Source of the DNA: a virus | IMG/VR virus record: IMGVR_UViG_3300031721_000051 | Span: 1-20,861 of that record | Reading direction: 5' to 3' (one strand) | Length of the DNA stretch: 20,861 nucleotides | Shown here: in pieces, positions 12,383 to 17,228 of the stretch | Layout of the letters: every line of letters begins with the position of its first letter | Numbering within the stretch: the stretch's first letter is position 1 | The notes under the pieces: model-generated | The model's input: only the letters and a program-made list of their open reading frames with translations | What the model was told of the DNA's origin: nothing | Database searches by the model: none | Made by a program: the position numbers and the translations under genes

Positions 12383-12547
12383 GTTAAGATGAATCAGAGA
12401 TACTGACTTCTTTATAACTCTCATAGAGTATCTTAACCAATGCCGTCCTATTTTGGTTGTAGGCAACAGCTTATCCTACGTACTTTCTTTTCTAGGCGTA
12501 TCTACCTAGATTGCACGTCTGCAATTGTTTATACAGTCCTTGACTGT
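12383..12547 (-). ncRNA. String of RNA hairpins including a compact three-way junction
   Basis: GTTAAGAT (12383-12390) pairs with ATCTTAAC (12430-12437) over 8 bp and encloses two hairpins: TCAG/CTGA (12394-12397 with 12403-12406) and ACTCT/AGAGT (12417-12421 with 12425-12429). Further along are GTAGG/CCTAC (12459-12463 with 12475-12479), TCTAGG/CCTAGA (12491-12496 with 12505-12510), TTGCA/TGCAA with a 4-nt loop (12511-12524) and ACAGTC/GACTGT with a 3-nt loop (12533-12547). Six short perfect stems in 165 non-coding nt, directly upstream of the tRNA-like element in the leftward transcript, suggest a structured leader or small RNA. No known class is recognised and the strand is inferred. Confidence 0.4.
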
Positions 12548-12569
12548 AATACTCTAATGGGTAGGGAAA

Positions 12570-12578
12570 GAGAGAGTT
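12570..12578 (-). promoter_or_regulatory. Repeated AACTCTCTC element, copy 5
   Basis: Leftward it reads GAAACTCTCTCTTTCCC, matching copy 4 at 13176. It lies just past the stop of the 122-residue gene and upstream of the structured leader and tRNA-like element. The upstream half-element is weak here (GGTATATTT inside the gene end). It is a candidate promoter for the long operon starting at 12290. Confidence 0.35.
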
Positions 12579-12585
12579 TCTATAC

Positions 12586-12954
12586 TCAATTCTTAAATAT
12601 ACCAACGGCTAAGCACCTTTGATAGCACTCCCATAATGATTCATTCCTTTTATAGAACTCTTCTGCAGTCATACCTTTAGGAAAGTGTGTGTCTTTACCC
12701 TTGTTAACAATATCTCTATGTAGACTACCTAAATCACCAGAAGAATAATAAGGCACTTCATTGGTGAAAGTAGTCGCATCAAATACTTGCGGGTAATCTA
12801 CATCGTTAGGATATTCTTCATCTTCGCTTGTATCTACAAACACACCTAAATCATATTTATGACCCTTAGAGTCTATAAACGGACCTAAGTATGTCGAATA
12901 CTTAATTTGCTCCCACGCATCAGGGTGGAACAACTTTACATTTACTTGTATCAT
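12586..12954 (-). CDS. Hypothetical acidic protein, 122 residues
   Basis: The family is not recognised. The product begins with strand-like MIQVNVKLFHPDAWEQIKYS, has a very acidic centre (VDTSEDEEYPNDVDYPQVFD) and ends in a helical part with GMTAEEFYKRNESLWECYQRCLAVGIF. It has two Cys and no membrane segment. It is flanked by non-coding regulatory sequence on both sides, unlike the overlapping genes further left, so it is probably expressed as its own unit. Repeated element copy 4 lies about 220 nt upstream of its ATG. An A-rich leader (TTAACTAAAAGACGAAGAC) precedes the start. Confidence 0.6.
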   Translation of the reverse strand: MIQVNVKLFHPDAWEQIKYSTYLGPFIDSKGHKYDLGVFVDTSEDEEYPNDVDYPQVFDATTFTNEVPYYSSGDLGSLHRDIVNKGKDTHFPKGMTAEEFYKRNESLWECYQRCLAVGIFKN

Positions 12955-13056
12955 GTCTTCGTCTTTTAGTTAATGTTAAACTATGTTAATACTGTGACAA
13001 CTTGTGTCAAACACTTAAATATAAATAGGATATACCCATTGTCGGGCATACTTCAC

Positions 13057-13087
13057 TTGTTTGTTAAATATATAATCGCTACCTTTG
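13057..13087 (+). promoter_or_regulatory. Bacteroidota-type promoter match, rightward
   Basis: TTG (13057-13059), 20 nt, then TACCTTTG (13080-13087) matches the Bacteroidota consensus TTG-N19-21-TAnnTTTG. No rightward gene follows for over 2 kb, so a transcript from it would be a small or antisense RNA against the leftward transcripts. A chance match in AT-rich sequence is possible. Confidence 0.35.
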
Positions 13088-13175
13088 GTGGGTAGGTGGT
13101 TAAATACTTAATGCAGATGCACTGAACACTTAAATAGAACACATAGTCTATAGTGTTAAAGTGATTGCAGTGAAA

Positions 13176-13211
13176 GAGAGAGTTTCCAAGACTCTAAAGA
13201 CACTGTATATC
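13176..13211 (-). promoter_or_regulatory. Repeated bipartite element, copy 4
   Basis: Leftward: GATATACA (13211-13204), 19 nt, then AACTCTCTC (13184-13176). It has the same two blocks as the copies at 14294, 14715 and 15184, without the AGTGATAGTGA box. It lies ahead of the leftward gene 12586-12954. Confidence 0.45.
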
Positions 13212-13379
13212 AGGCACTTGAAAGCCTAAAACGCAAGAGTGTTACTCCATATCTACTACATATTCCCCTCAAATACGTTATATAGGTGGTTCTGGAACAT
13301 GTCCACACAAACATACACACAAACAAACCGAGTGTACTACTGTGTATGTACTCTGGGGTGATAGTGAGAGCATAATAAG

Positions 13380-13413
13380 AAAAAAGCGAAGACATACCGT
13401 AGTACATCTCCGC
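13380..13413 (-). terminator. Intrinsic terminator of gene 13426-14250
   Basis: GCGGAGATGTAC (13413-13402) pairs with GTATGTCTTCGC (13397-13386) over 12 bp (three G-U pairs) around a TACG tetraloop, followed leftward by six T. It begins 12 nt after the gene's stop. This is a classical Rho-independent terminator for the leftward transcript. Confidence 0.85.
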
Positions 13414-13425
13414 AATCTAATTAGC

Positions 13426-14250
13426 CTAACCGAAGTTAAGACCGTAATCTGCTGTGCCTGCTGAATCAACAGGTGCTTTCTCCGTTGTGGACTTAGCATC
13501 ATCAGATTTCTCAACGCCTGAACAAGACATAAGAGCGCCTCTTGCTGACATCTTAGCTCTAATGTTCGCACCTTTTAGTGCAAGCAAGTCGTAGTTAAGC
13601 TCAGTCTGGAACACGTCAAGCATGTCGCAGTCTTCAAGGATGTGGAATAGCTTCGTAATTATCTTACTTGGCTTGTTATCCTTCCCTGTCAATCGCTCTA
13701 CAGTCCAACCTGCTCCTTCAAGAGTAGCAAATAGCTGGTGGTACTGAGGCATCACCTGCAGACCTTTCTTAGCCAACTGTGTTGCACGGTACTTAGCAAA
13801 CTCTACTTGACATTGTGCAATCGAGCGTAGTCCGTAAACCACGCGTTCTTCGGTGAATAAGAAGGCCTCTGTAGCCGTTCTGTAGTCAAGAAGTTCCAAT
13901 GTCAAACACAAGTTCATACCATCCTTACTACCTGCATTGGTAGCAACAACACTAATCAGTCGCATGTTATGTTCCACTCCATCATAGCCTGCACGTTTAC
14001 TGACATCAGTAATCTTTAGACCCGATAGCTCGGACATATACAACGGCATAGCAGGTGTTTCCACAACGGGAATAGCCTCTACTACAGCTGTAGCTTGGGG
14101 TTGAGCGTCAGTATTTAGCTCTGACGTAGCTGTTGGAGCACCAAACACAAAGTTTGACGCATTCTTAAAGATGCTGTTTTCAGCCATATCCATAAGGGTT
14201 GTGCAAGTTTCCGACAGAGGCATAGCCTCCCTTGCGATTAATTTAAGCAT
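13426..14250 (-). CDS. Hypothetical protein, 274 residues
   Basis: The family is not recognised. The N-terminal 70 residues are Ala/Thr/Pro-rich and probably flexible. A compact part follows from about residue 85 (SGLKITDVSKRAGYDGVEHN, then LCLTLELLDYRTATEAFLF, strand-like), then helices with LRSIAQCQVEFAKYRATQLAKKG. A Ser/Thr/Lys-rich tail ends ADYGLNFG. The frame is open to 14292, but ATG 14250 is preferred: the sequence before it (ACTATCCGAGGTACG) matches that before the next gene (ACTATCCGAATC), and the earlier Met overlaps the repeated promoter-like element. A Met at 14187 (MAENS) is also possible. It ends at a strong terminator and is likely a single-gene unit. Base composition is richer in G+C than most of the window. 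Confidence 0.65.
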   Translation of the reverse strand: MLKLIAREAMPLSETCTTLMDMAENSIFKNASNFVFGAPTATSELNTDAQPQATAVVEAIPVVETPAMPLYMSELSGLKITDVSKRAGYDGVEHNMRLISVVATNAGSKDGMNLCLTLELLDYRTATEAFLFTEERVVYGLRSIAQCQVEFAKYRATQLAKKGLQVMPQYHQLFATLEGAGWTVERLTGKDNKPSKIITKLFHILEDCDMLDVFQTELNYDLLALKGANIRAKMSARGALMSCSGVEKSDDAKSTTEKAPVDSAGTADYGLNFG

Positions 14251-14293
14251 CGTACCTCGGATAGTACAATGTAATAGTAATGTTGTAGACAAT

Positions 14294-14363
14294 GAGAGAG
14301 TTATTTCCTGTATGGGATATGTATATGTATATGGTCACTATCACTAGGAGGCTCTCGCCCCCT
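14294..14363 (-). promoter_or_regulatory. Repeated module, copy 3: hairpin, AGTGATAGTGA box, bipartite element
   Basis: Leftward order: hairpin AGGGGGC-GAGA-GCCTCCT (14363-14346), TAGTGATAGTGA (14346-14335), CATATACA (14333-14326), 23 nt, AACTCTCTC (14302-14294), then ATTGTCTACAAC. It lies between the stop of 14369-14656 and the start of 13426-14250. It likely combines termination of one unit with initiation of the next. Confidence 0.6.
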
Positions 14364-14368
14364 AATAA

Positions 14369-14656
14369 CTAAAACCTATCTCCTGGTCTAGGAGCAGTCC
14401 ACTGTAATTCCTTGGTCAGCTTGGTAGCTGCGAAGTTCAGTACCATCACTCCTTGGCGTGGACTGTTGTACCACACACAACCACAGCTTGGGACTTTACT
14501 CCCTTTAGCTCTGCAGGTTGTCTGATACTGCATTATCCTCTTCAGTAAGTCAGAGCGTTGCTCTCTTACTTTGTCGGAGAACTTCCAACCTTTAGATACG
14601 TGGCTGTTCTTTGTAGTCCCTGGGTAATTCCATGTTATGTTTATAGTCATACGCAT
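14369..14656 (-). CDS. Hypothetical basic protein, 95 residues
   Basis: The family is not recognised. The product is basic and Trp/Tyr-containing: TINITWNYPGTTKNSHVSKGWKFSDKV, then a Lys/Arg-rich helix (REQRSDLLKRIMQYQTTCRAKGSK), a Cys pair (SCGCVWYN) and a strand-like end. The start may be Met1 or Met3. It is bounded on both sides by copies of the repeated regulatory module and so forms its own unit. Its G+C is near 50% over a sampled 60 nt (14401-14460), against 38% in 7201-7260, which suggests a different origin from the replication operon. Confidence 0.6.
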   Translation of the reverse strand: MRMTINITWNYPGTTKNSHVSKGWKFSDKVREQRSDLLKRIMQYQTTCRAKGSKVPSCGCVWYNSPRQGVMVLNFAATKLTKELQWTAPRPGDRF

Positions 14657-14714
14657 GATTCGGATAGTTTAATGTCCTTTAGTTAGAACCGATAGGACAA
14701 TTGTTGTAGTTAAT

Positions 14715-14783
14715 GAGAGAGTTCTTTTATATCCTGCAGTAGCTGTGTATATCGTCACTATCACTAGAGGGCGTGAGCCCCCT
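14715..14783 (-). promoter_or_regulatory. Repeated module, copy 2: hairpin, AGTGATAGTGA box, bipartite element
   Basis: Leftward order: hairpin AGGGGGC-TCAC-GCCCTCT (14783-14766), TAGTGATAGTGA (14766-14755), GATATACA (14753-14746), 22 nt, AACTCTCTC (14723-14715), then ATTAACTACAAC. It precedes the gene 14369-14656 and follows the gene 14792-15121. The stem differs from copy 3 in sequence but keeps its pairing. Confidence 0.6.
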
Positions 14784-14791
14784 GTGTGATA

Positions 14792-15121
14792 CTAGAATGG
14801 TAAGTCATCGTTAATCATTTGGTAGAGAGTCTCAATCTCCACCTCTCTAGCGATGATGTTGTCGCCAAGCTGCTTCTGCTTCTGTTGAAGCTCAGCAATC
14901 TGACGAGAGACACGAGCGTGTCTAATCACATCTTGTACGTCATTGTACAATTGGATTGTCATCACCGCAGTGATGGTTGTGAACCCTTTGTGGTTGCTAG
15001 ACTCAAGTCTAAAGCAATCATTGTTGTTCAATGCAGAAGCCACACGTACTGTGAAGTCTGCAGTCTTGATGCGCAATACAATCTTGCACAATCCTAAGTC
15101 CAGGTTTTGAAATCCGTACAT
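14792..15121 (-). CDS. Hypothetical protein with an SSB-like C-terminal tip, 109 residues
   Basis: The family is not recognised. The N-terminal 65 residues alternate strand-like segments (CKIVLRIKTADFTVRVASAL, then TTITAVMTIQLY). A helical, heptad-like part follows (RQIAELQQKQKQLGDNIIAREVEIETLYQM), and the protein ends INDDLPF. That end is the acidic Pro-Phe tip of bacterial SSBs (DDIPF or DDLPF), also seen in this phage's own SSB (VDDMPF). The domain before it does not look like an OB-fold SSB of normal length. The protein may dock on SSB-binding enzymes of the host or phage. It lies alone between two copies of the repeated module. The tip could be coincidental. Confidence 0.65.
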   Translation of the reverse strand: MYGFQNLDLGLCKIVLRIKTADFTVRVASALNNNDCFRLESSNHKGFTTITAVMTIQLYNDVQDVIRHARVSRQIAELQQKQKQLGDNIIAREVEIETLYQMINDDLPF

Positions 15122-15183
15122 AATCGGTCAGCCATAACACCCATAGGTGCGTGGACGCTGATTCCCACTAGTTGTAGGCAAGT

Positions 15184-15257
15184 AGAGAGTTGTTTTCTCC
15201 GCCCGTCATTTTATGTGCATATCATCACTATCACTAAGCAAGGTCTCCCCTGCTCAG
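15184..15257 (-). promoter_or_regulatory. Repeated module, copy 1: hairpin, AGTGATAGTGA box, bipartite element
   Basis: Leftward order: hairpin CTGAGCAGG/CCTTGCTTAG (15257-15249 with 15243-15234), TAGTGATAGTGA (15236-15225), GATATGCA (15223-15216), 24 nt, AACTCTCT (15191-15184), then ACTTGCCTACAAC. It precedes the gene 14792-15121. The stem sequence is unrelated to copies 2 and 3, but the position is the same. Confidence 0.6.
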
Positions 15258-15264
15258 CAATTCA

Positions 15265-15606
15265 TTACTCATTCATTCTGTTCTTGAACTCCTTCATCCC
15301 TCTCTTCACTGACTCTTTAGACAAGGCACTGTGAGGTAGCTGTCCTTCAGCTGACCAGTCTTCTGGGTACAATGCACAGTGGTCAAGGTAAGCTGACTCC
15401 TTCTTGAGGAAGTACATCAGTTCATCTTGTGGAATGTCCTCCACTGCTAATGACCCACCATCGTAGACTAACGTGCCATCGATGTCAATCCATCCATTTC
15501 TTAACTTAATGTTAAGCTTGTTTGCACTGCTGTCAATCAACAAATACAATGCATACACAGCACACACTGCAAGTATTCCGAACATAACTATTGTAGGCGT
15601 ATTCAT
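15265..15606 (-). CDS. Single-pass membrane protein, 113 residues
   Basis: The product has a hydrophobic N-terminal segment (residues about 5-24, IVMFGILAVCAVYALYLLI) and then a soluble, acidic part (WIDIDGTLVYDGGSLAVEDIPQDELMYFL) with a Lys/Arg-rich end, fitting an N-terminal membrane anchor. The frame is open to 15621, and Met at 15621, 15612 or 15606 could start it. The last is chosen because GATTATG also precedes the next gene's ATG. It is the first leftward gene after the divergence point, so it is probably expressed early. A membrane-anchored early protein might act in superinfection exclusion or host takeover; the sequence gives no direct evidence. Confidence 0.65.
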   Translation of the reverse strand: MNTPTIVMFGILAVCAVYALYLLIDSSANKLNIKLRNGWIDIDGTLVYDGGSLAVEDIPQDELMYFLKKESAYLDHCALYPEDWSAEGQLPHSALSKESVKRGMKEFKNRMNE

Positions 15607-15657
15607 AATCATTGCCGACACTAAGGTAGTGGCATCTCCATTTAGTTGAAGGCAATT

Positions 15658-15665
15658 AGAGTGTT
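15658..15665 (-). promoter_or_regulatory. Repeated element, copy 0 (diverged)
   Basis: Leftward AACACTCT (15665-15658) followed by AATTGCCTTCAACTA aligns with copy 1 (AACTCTCTACTTGCCTACAACTA). The upstream GATATACA block is not seen; instead there is a C-rich tract. It lies ahead of the membrane protein gene. Confidence 0.4.
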
Positions 15666-15676
15666 TCTCAAGTTAA

Positions 15677-15718
15677 GGGGGGGCTTCAAAAGTTTCTTAG
15701 TGGTAGGGGGCTTTTAAC
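15677..15718. repeat. G-tract repeats in the divergent intergenic region
   Basis: AGGGGGGGCTT (15676-15686) and AGGGGGCTT (15705-15713) repeat in direct orientation, with GTTAA before the first and TTAAC after the second as an inverted pair. They sit between the divergent leftward and rightward units, where operator sites are expected. Confidence 0.35.
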
Positions 15719-15759
15719 ATATAACGTCCACACCCACAAAAACATAAAAAATTTTTAGT

Positions 15760-15767
15760 TATCTTTG
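15760..15767 (+). promoter_or_regulatory. Bacteroidota -7 element for the rightward unit
   Basis: TATCTTTG fits TAnnTTTG and lies 26 nt before the ATG at 15794. No TTG is present 19-21 nt upstream, where an A-rich stretch stands instead. The leader (AATAATTTAAAAAAAATTC) is A-rich as in Bacteroidota. Confidence 0.6.
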
Positions 15768-15793
15768 GTTAAATAATTTAAAAAAAATTCATA

Positions 15794-16276
15794 ATGGGTA
15801 AAAGAAAAGTAGTAAAAACGGTAGACGCTAGCGGTAATAAGAAGAAGGTTGTTACTAGAAGAAGCGGGACAGTTGTAACCAAAACTGAGAGAGATGGTGG
15901 TTCTTTAGGTGTTAGAAAGGCTAAACGTGTCACTAAAGCTGATGGTTCTTCTAAGACTAAGTCTACAATCAAAAAGTCTAATGGCTCTAAGATAAAATCA
16001 AAGACAGCTTATAGTGCTGATGGTTCTTCTATAAAGAGAAAAAGCACTTTTAAGGACGGTTATGGTACTAAGACTAAGAACAGTTCTTCTAGTAAATCTG
16101 ATGGTTCTTCAAAATCCAAGTACACGACTAATTCTAAAACTCCTGGTAAGACTTACGTACAAAAAAGTAAAACCACTTCTGGCGGTAAAACTACAGAGAA
16201 GTATAAAAGCACTAGATTAGGTGAAAATAAAACTAAGAACAAATATTCAAAGGGTGGTTTAGTCCAACATAATTAA
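15794..16276 (+). CDS. Lys/Ser/Thr-rich repetitive protein, 160 residues
   Basis: This protein is extremely basic and low in complexity, with very few hydrophobic residues. It contains a degenerate repeat of about 20-30 residues built on DGSS followed by a K-x-K cluster: RDGGSLGVRKA, ADGSSKTKST, ADGSSIKRKST, SDGSSKSKYT, with related NGSKIKSKT. It is likely disordered, like histone-H1-type tails. It is the first rightward gene, with its own promoter-like site and a strong terminator, so it is expressed as a single gene. Possible roles are DNA condensation, RNA binding or a virion component; none is shown. It ends KGGLVQHN. Confidence 0.7.
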   Translation: MGKRKVVKTVDASGNKKKVVTRRSGTVVTKTERDGGSLGVRKAKRVTKADGSSKTKSTIKKSNGSKIKSKTAYSADGSSIKRKSTFKDGYGTKTKNSSSSKSDGSSKSKYTTNSKTPGKTYVQKSKTTSGGKTTEKYKSTRLGENKTKNKYSKGGLVQHN

Positions 16277-16350
16277 TGATATATTAAAAAAAATTTTATA
16301 TATTTACGGCAGTTCGTTTTTGGTTAACGGATTATCTGTTCATAATAAGT

Positions 16351-16380
16351 AGGGGGTGATATTGTCACCCTTTATTTTTT
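16351..16380 (+). terminator. Intrinsic terminator of gene 15794-16276
   Basis: GGGTGA (16354-16359) and TCACCC (16365-16370) form a 6-bp stem, extended by A-U and G-U pairs at 16351-16353 with 16371-16373, around the loop TATTG. TTTATTTTTTT follows. The promoter of the next gene overlaps it. Confidence 0.85.
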
Positions 16381-16391
16381 TCTTATATTTG
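16362..16391 (+). promoter_or_regulatory. Bacteroidota promoter TTG-N19-TATATTTG overlapping the terminator
   Basis: TTG (16362-16364) lies in the terminator loop and stem edge. After 19 nt comes TATATTTG (16384-16391), an exact match to TAnnTTTG. The ATG of the next gene is at 16396, only 5 nt beyond, so the expected start site falls at or next to the ATG and the mRNA would be nearly leaderless. Confidence 0.75.
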
Positions 16392-16395
16392 ATGT

Positions 16396-16695
16396 ATGAC
16401 AGAACATATAAAAACCAAATTCGGAGTAATTAGACAAAAGAAAGACGGAACATACAATGGTTACGTTAATCATGGAAGCAATTACTTTAAGATAGATGAA
16501 GAGGACGTGTTTATTGATTATGTTGACTTAGGTTATATAGTACAGCACAACGAGTATATAATGCAGGGAGGAAGCAGCATTAAGTACACTTACACGTGGA
16601 AAGATAAGGACGGAATGATTAACGAAGAACCAGTAGTAAGTATAGTGCCTCCCACAATGGTAATGAGGACTAACTTAATTAAACTAGGAGCTTAA
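16396..16695 (+). CDS. Hypothetical protein, 99 residues
   Basis: The family is not recognised. The product is strand-rich (FGVIRQKKDGTYNGYVNHGSNYFKI, then YIMQGGSSIKYTYTWKDKDG), with aromatic and Gly residues but no membrane segment or Cys. It is the first gene of the packaging cluster. Its promoter ends 4 nt before the ATG, and its stop overlaps the next gene as TAATG. A small structural or packaging accessory role is plausible by position only. Confidence 0.65.
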   Translation: MTEHIKTKFGVIRQKKDGTYNGYVNHGSNYFKIDEEDVFIDYVDLGYIVQHNEYIMQGGSSIKYTYTWKDKDGMINEEPVVSIVPPTMVMRTNLIKLGA

Positions 16696-17228
16696 TGTAT
16701 TTAGTTAATCTAGATAAGACTGGCAAGGTCATAATGGACGACAGCGTAAATGCTGTAGAAGAGTTCAGAGAAGTAATATCAACGAAAGGTTTAGGGATGA
16801 AGGGAATGTTGTATGTATCGCTATTCTGCGACTACGACAGTATATACCGTCATTTTACAGACACTGAACGAGCTCGTATGATAGGTAGTGTTATCTTTAA
16901 CAACTACGACTGGAAGGGTTCAAAAAATCCGAAAATCGCTAACGCGATACTGATGTATAAGAAATTACAGTTTGACCCTCTTGACGCTCAGCTTCTCGCT
17001 TTCAATGAGAAGATAAACGAGTACACGGACCTAATGAAGAAGGTTACGATAGAGGAAGACAATGCGTTGGACTGGCAGAAGATAATGATTGGTATAGATA
17101 AGATACTATCTACAAGACAGAAGTTGTTGGATGCTATCGAGCGTAGAGGTGCTCGTACTAAGATTTCAGGGGATGGTGAGTTAAACTATCTAGAAAAGAA
17201 ACAATCAGTATTAGATAAGAATGGGTAA
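16695..17228 (+). CDS. Hypothetical protein upstream of TerL, 177 residues
   Basis: I do not recognise a family. The product is helical, with a mixed first half (MYLVNLDKTGKVIMDDSVNAV, then LYVSLFCDYDSIYRHFTDTERARMI) and a Lys/Glu-rich helical second half (LLAFNEKINEYTDLMKKVTIEEDNALDW) compatible with a coiled coil. It overlaps the TerL start by 8 nt and the previous gene by 1 nt. The terminase small subunit is usually encoded directly before TerL and is often an oligomer-forming helical protein of this size. That makes it the leading guess, but no helix-turn-helix is clear, so it is left unnamed. Confidence 0.7.
   Translation: MYLVNLDKTGKVIMDDSVNAVEEFREVISTKGLGMKGMLYVSLFCDYDSIYRHFTDTERARMIGSVIFNNYDWKGSKNPKIANAILMYKKLQFDPLDAQLLAFNEKINEYTDLMKKVTIEEDNALDWQKIMIGIDKILSTRQKLLDAIERRGARTKISGDGELNYLEKKQSVLDKNG

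Larger units (their letters stand above)
12291..12585. other. Non-coding stretch: tRNA-like element and hairpin string
   Basis: No gene is supported in these 295 nt. Besides the tRNA-like element (12315-12377) there is the structured region 12383-12547 and one copy of the repeated CTCTCTC element at 12570-12578. The whole stretch probably forms the leader of the leftward operon beginning at 12290. Confidence 0.5.
12955..13425. other. Regulatory stretch without a supported gene
   Basis: These 471 nt hold no convincing gene. Seen are: an inverted repeat TGACA/TGTCA near 12995-13009; an 11-bp direct repeat ACACTTAAATA at 13011-13021 and 13126-13136; a rightward Bacteroidota-type promoter at 13057-13087; repeated element copy 4 at 13176-13211; an imperfect hairpin at 13330-13353; GTGATAGTGA at 13359-13368 in the opposite orientation to the other copies; and an intrinsic terminator at 13380-13413. 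A replication origin is possible here, but no clear iterons or DnaA boxes were found. Confidence 0.4.

Noticed and set aside
12440-12622. Rightward 60-codon open frame
   Set aside because: It crosses the hairpin string and enters the end of a leftward gene; no promoter or leader is seen.
13210-13407. Leftward 65-codon open frame
   Set aside because: It starts inside the terminator hairpin, has no leader, and its product looks like random translation of regulatory sequence.
12955-13425. Replication origin
   Set aside because: It is a non-coding, partly AT-rich region with short repeats, but only one 11-bp pair repeats, and no iterons or clear DnaA boxes were found. Kept only as a possibility.
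13278-13571. Leftward 97-codon open frame
   Set aside because: It overlaps the end of the 274-residue gene in another frame and runs through that gene's intrinsic terminator.
15107-15334. Rightward 75-codon open frame
   Set aside because: It is antisense to the repeated module copy 1 and the membrane protein gene, with no start context.
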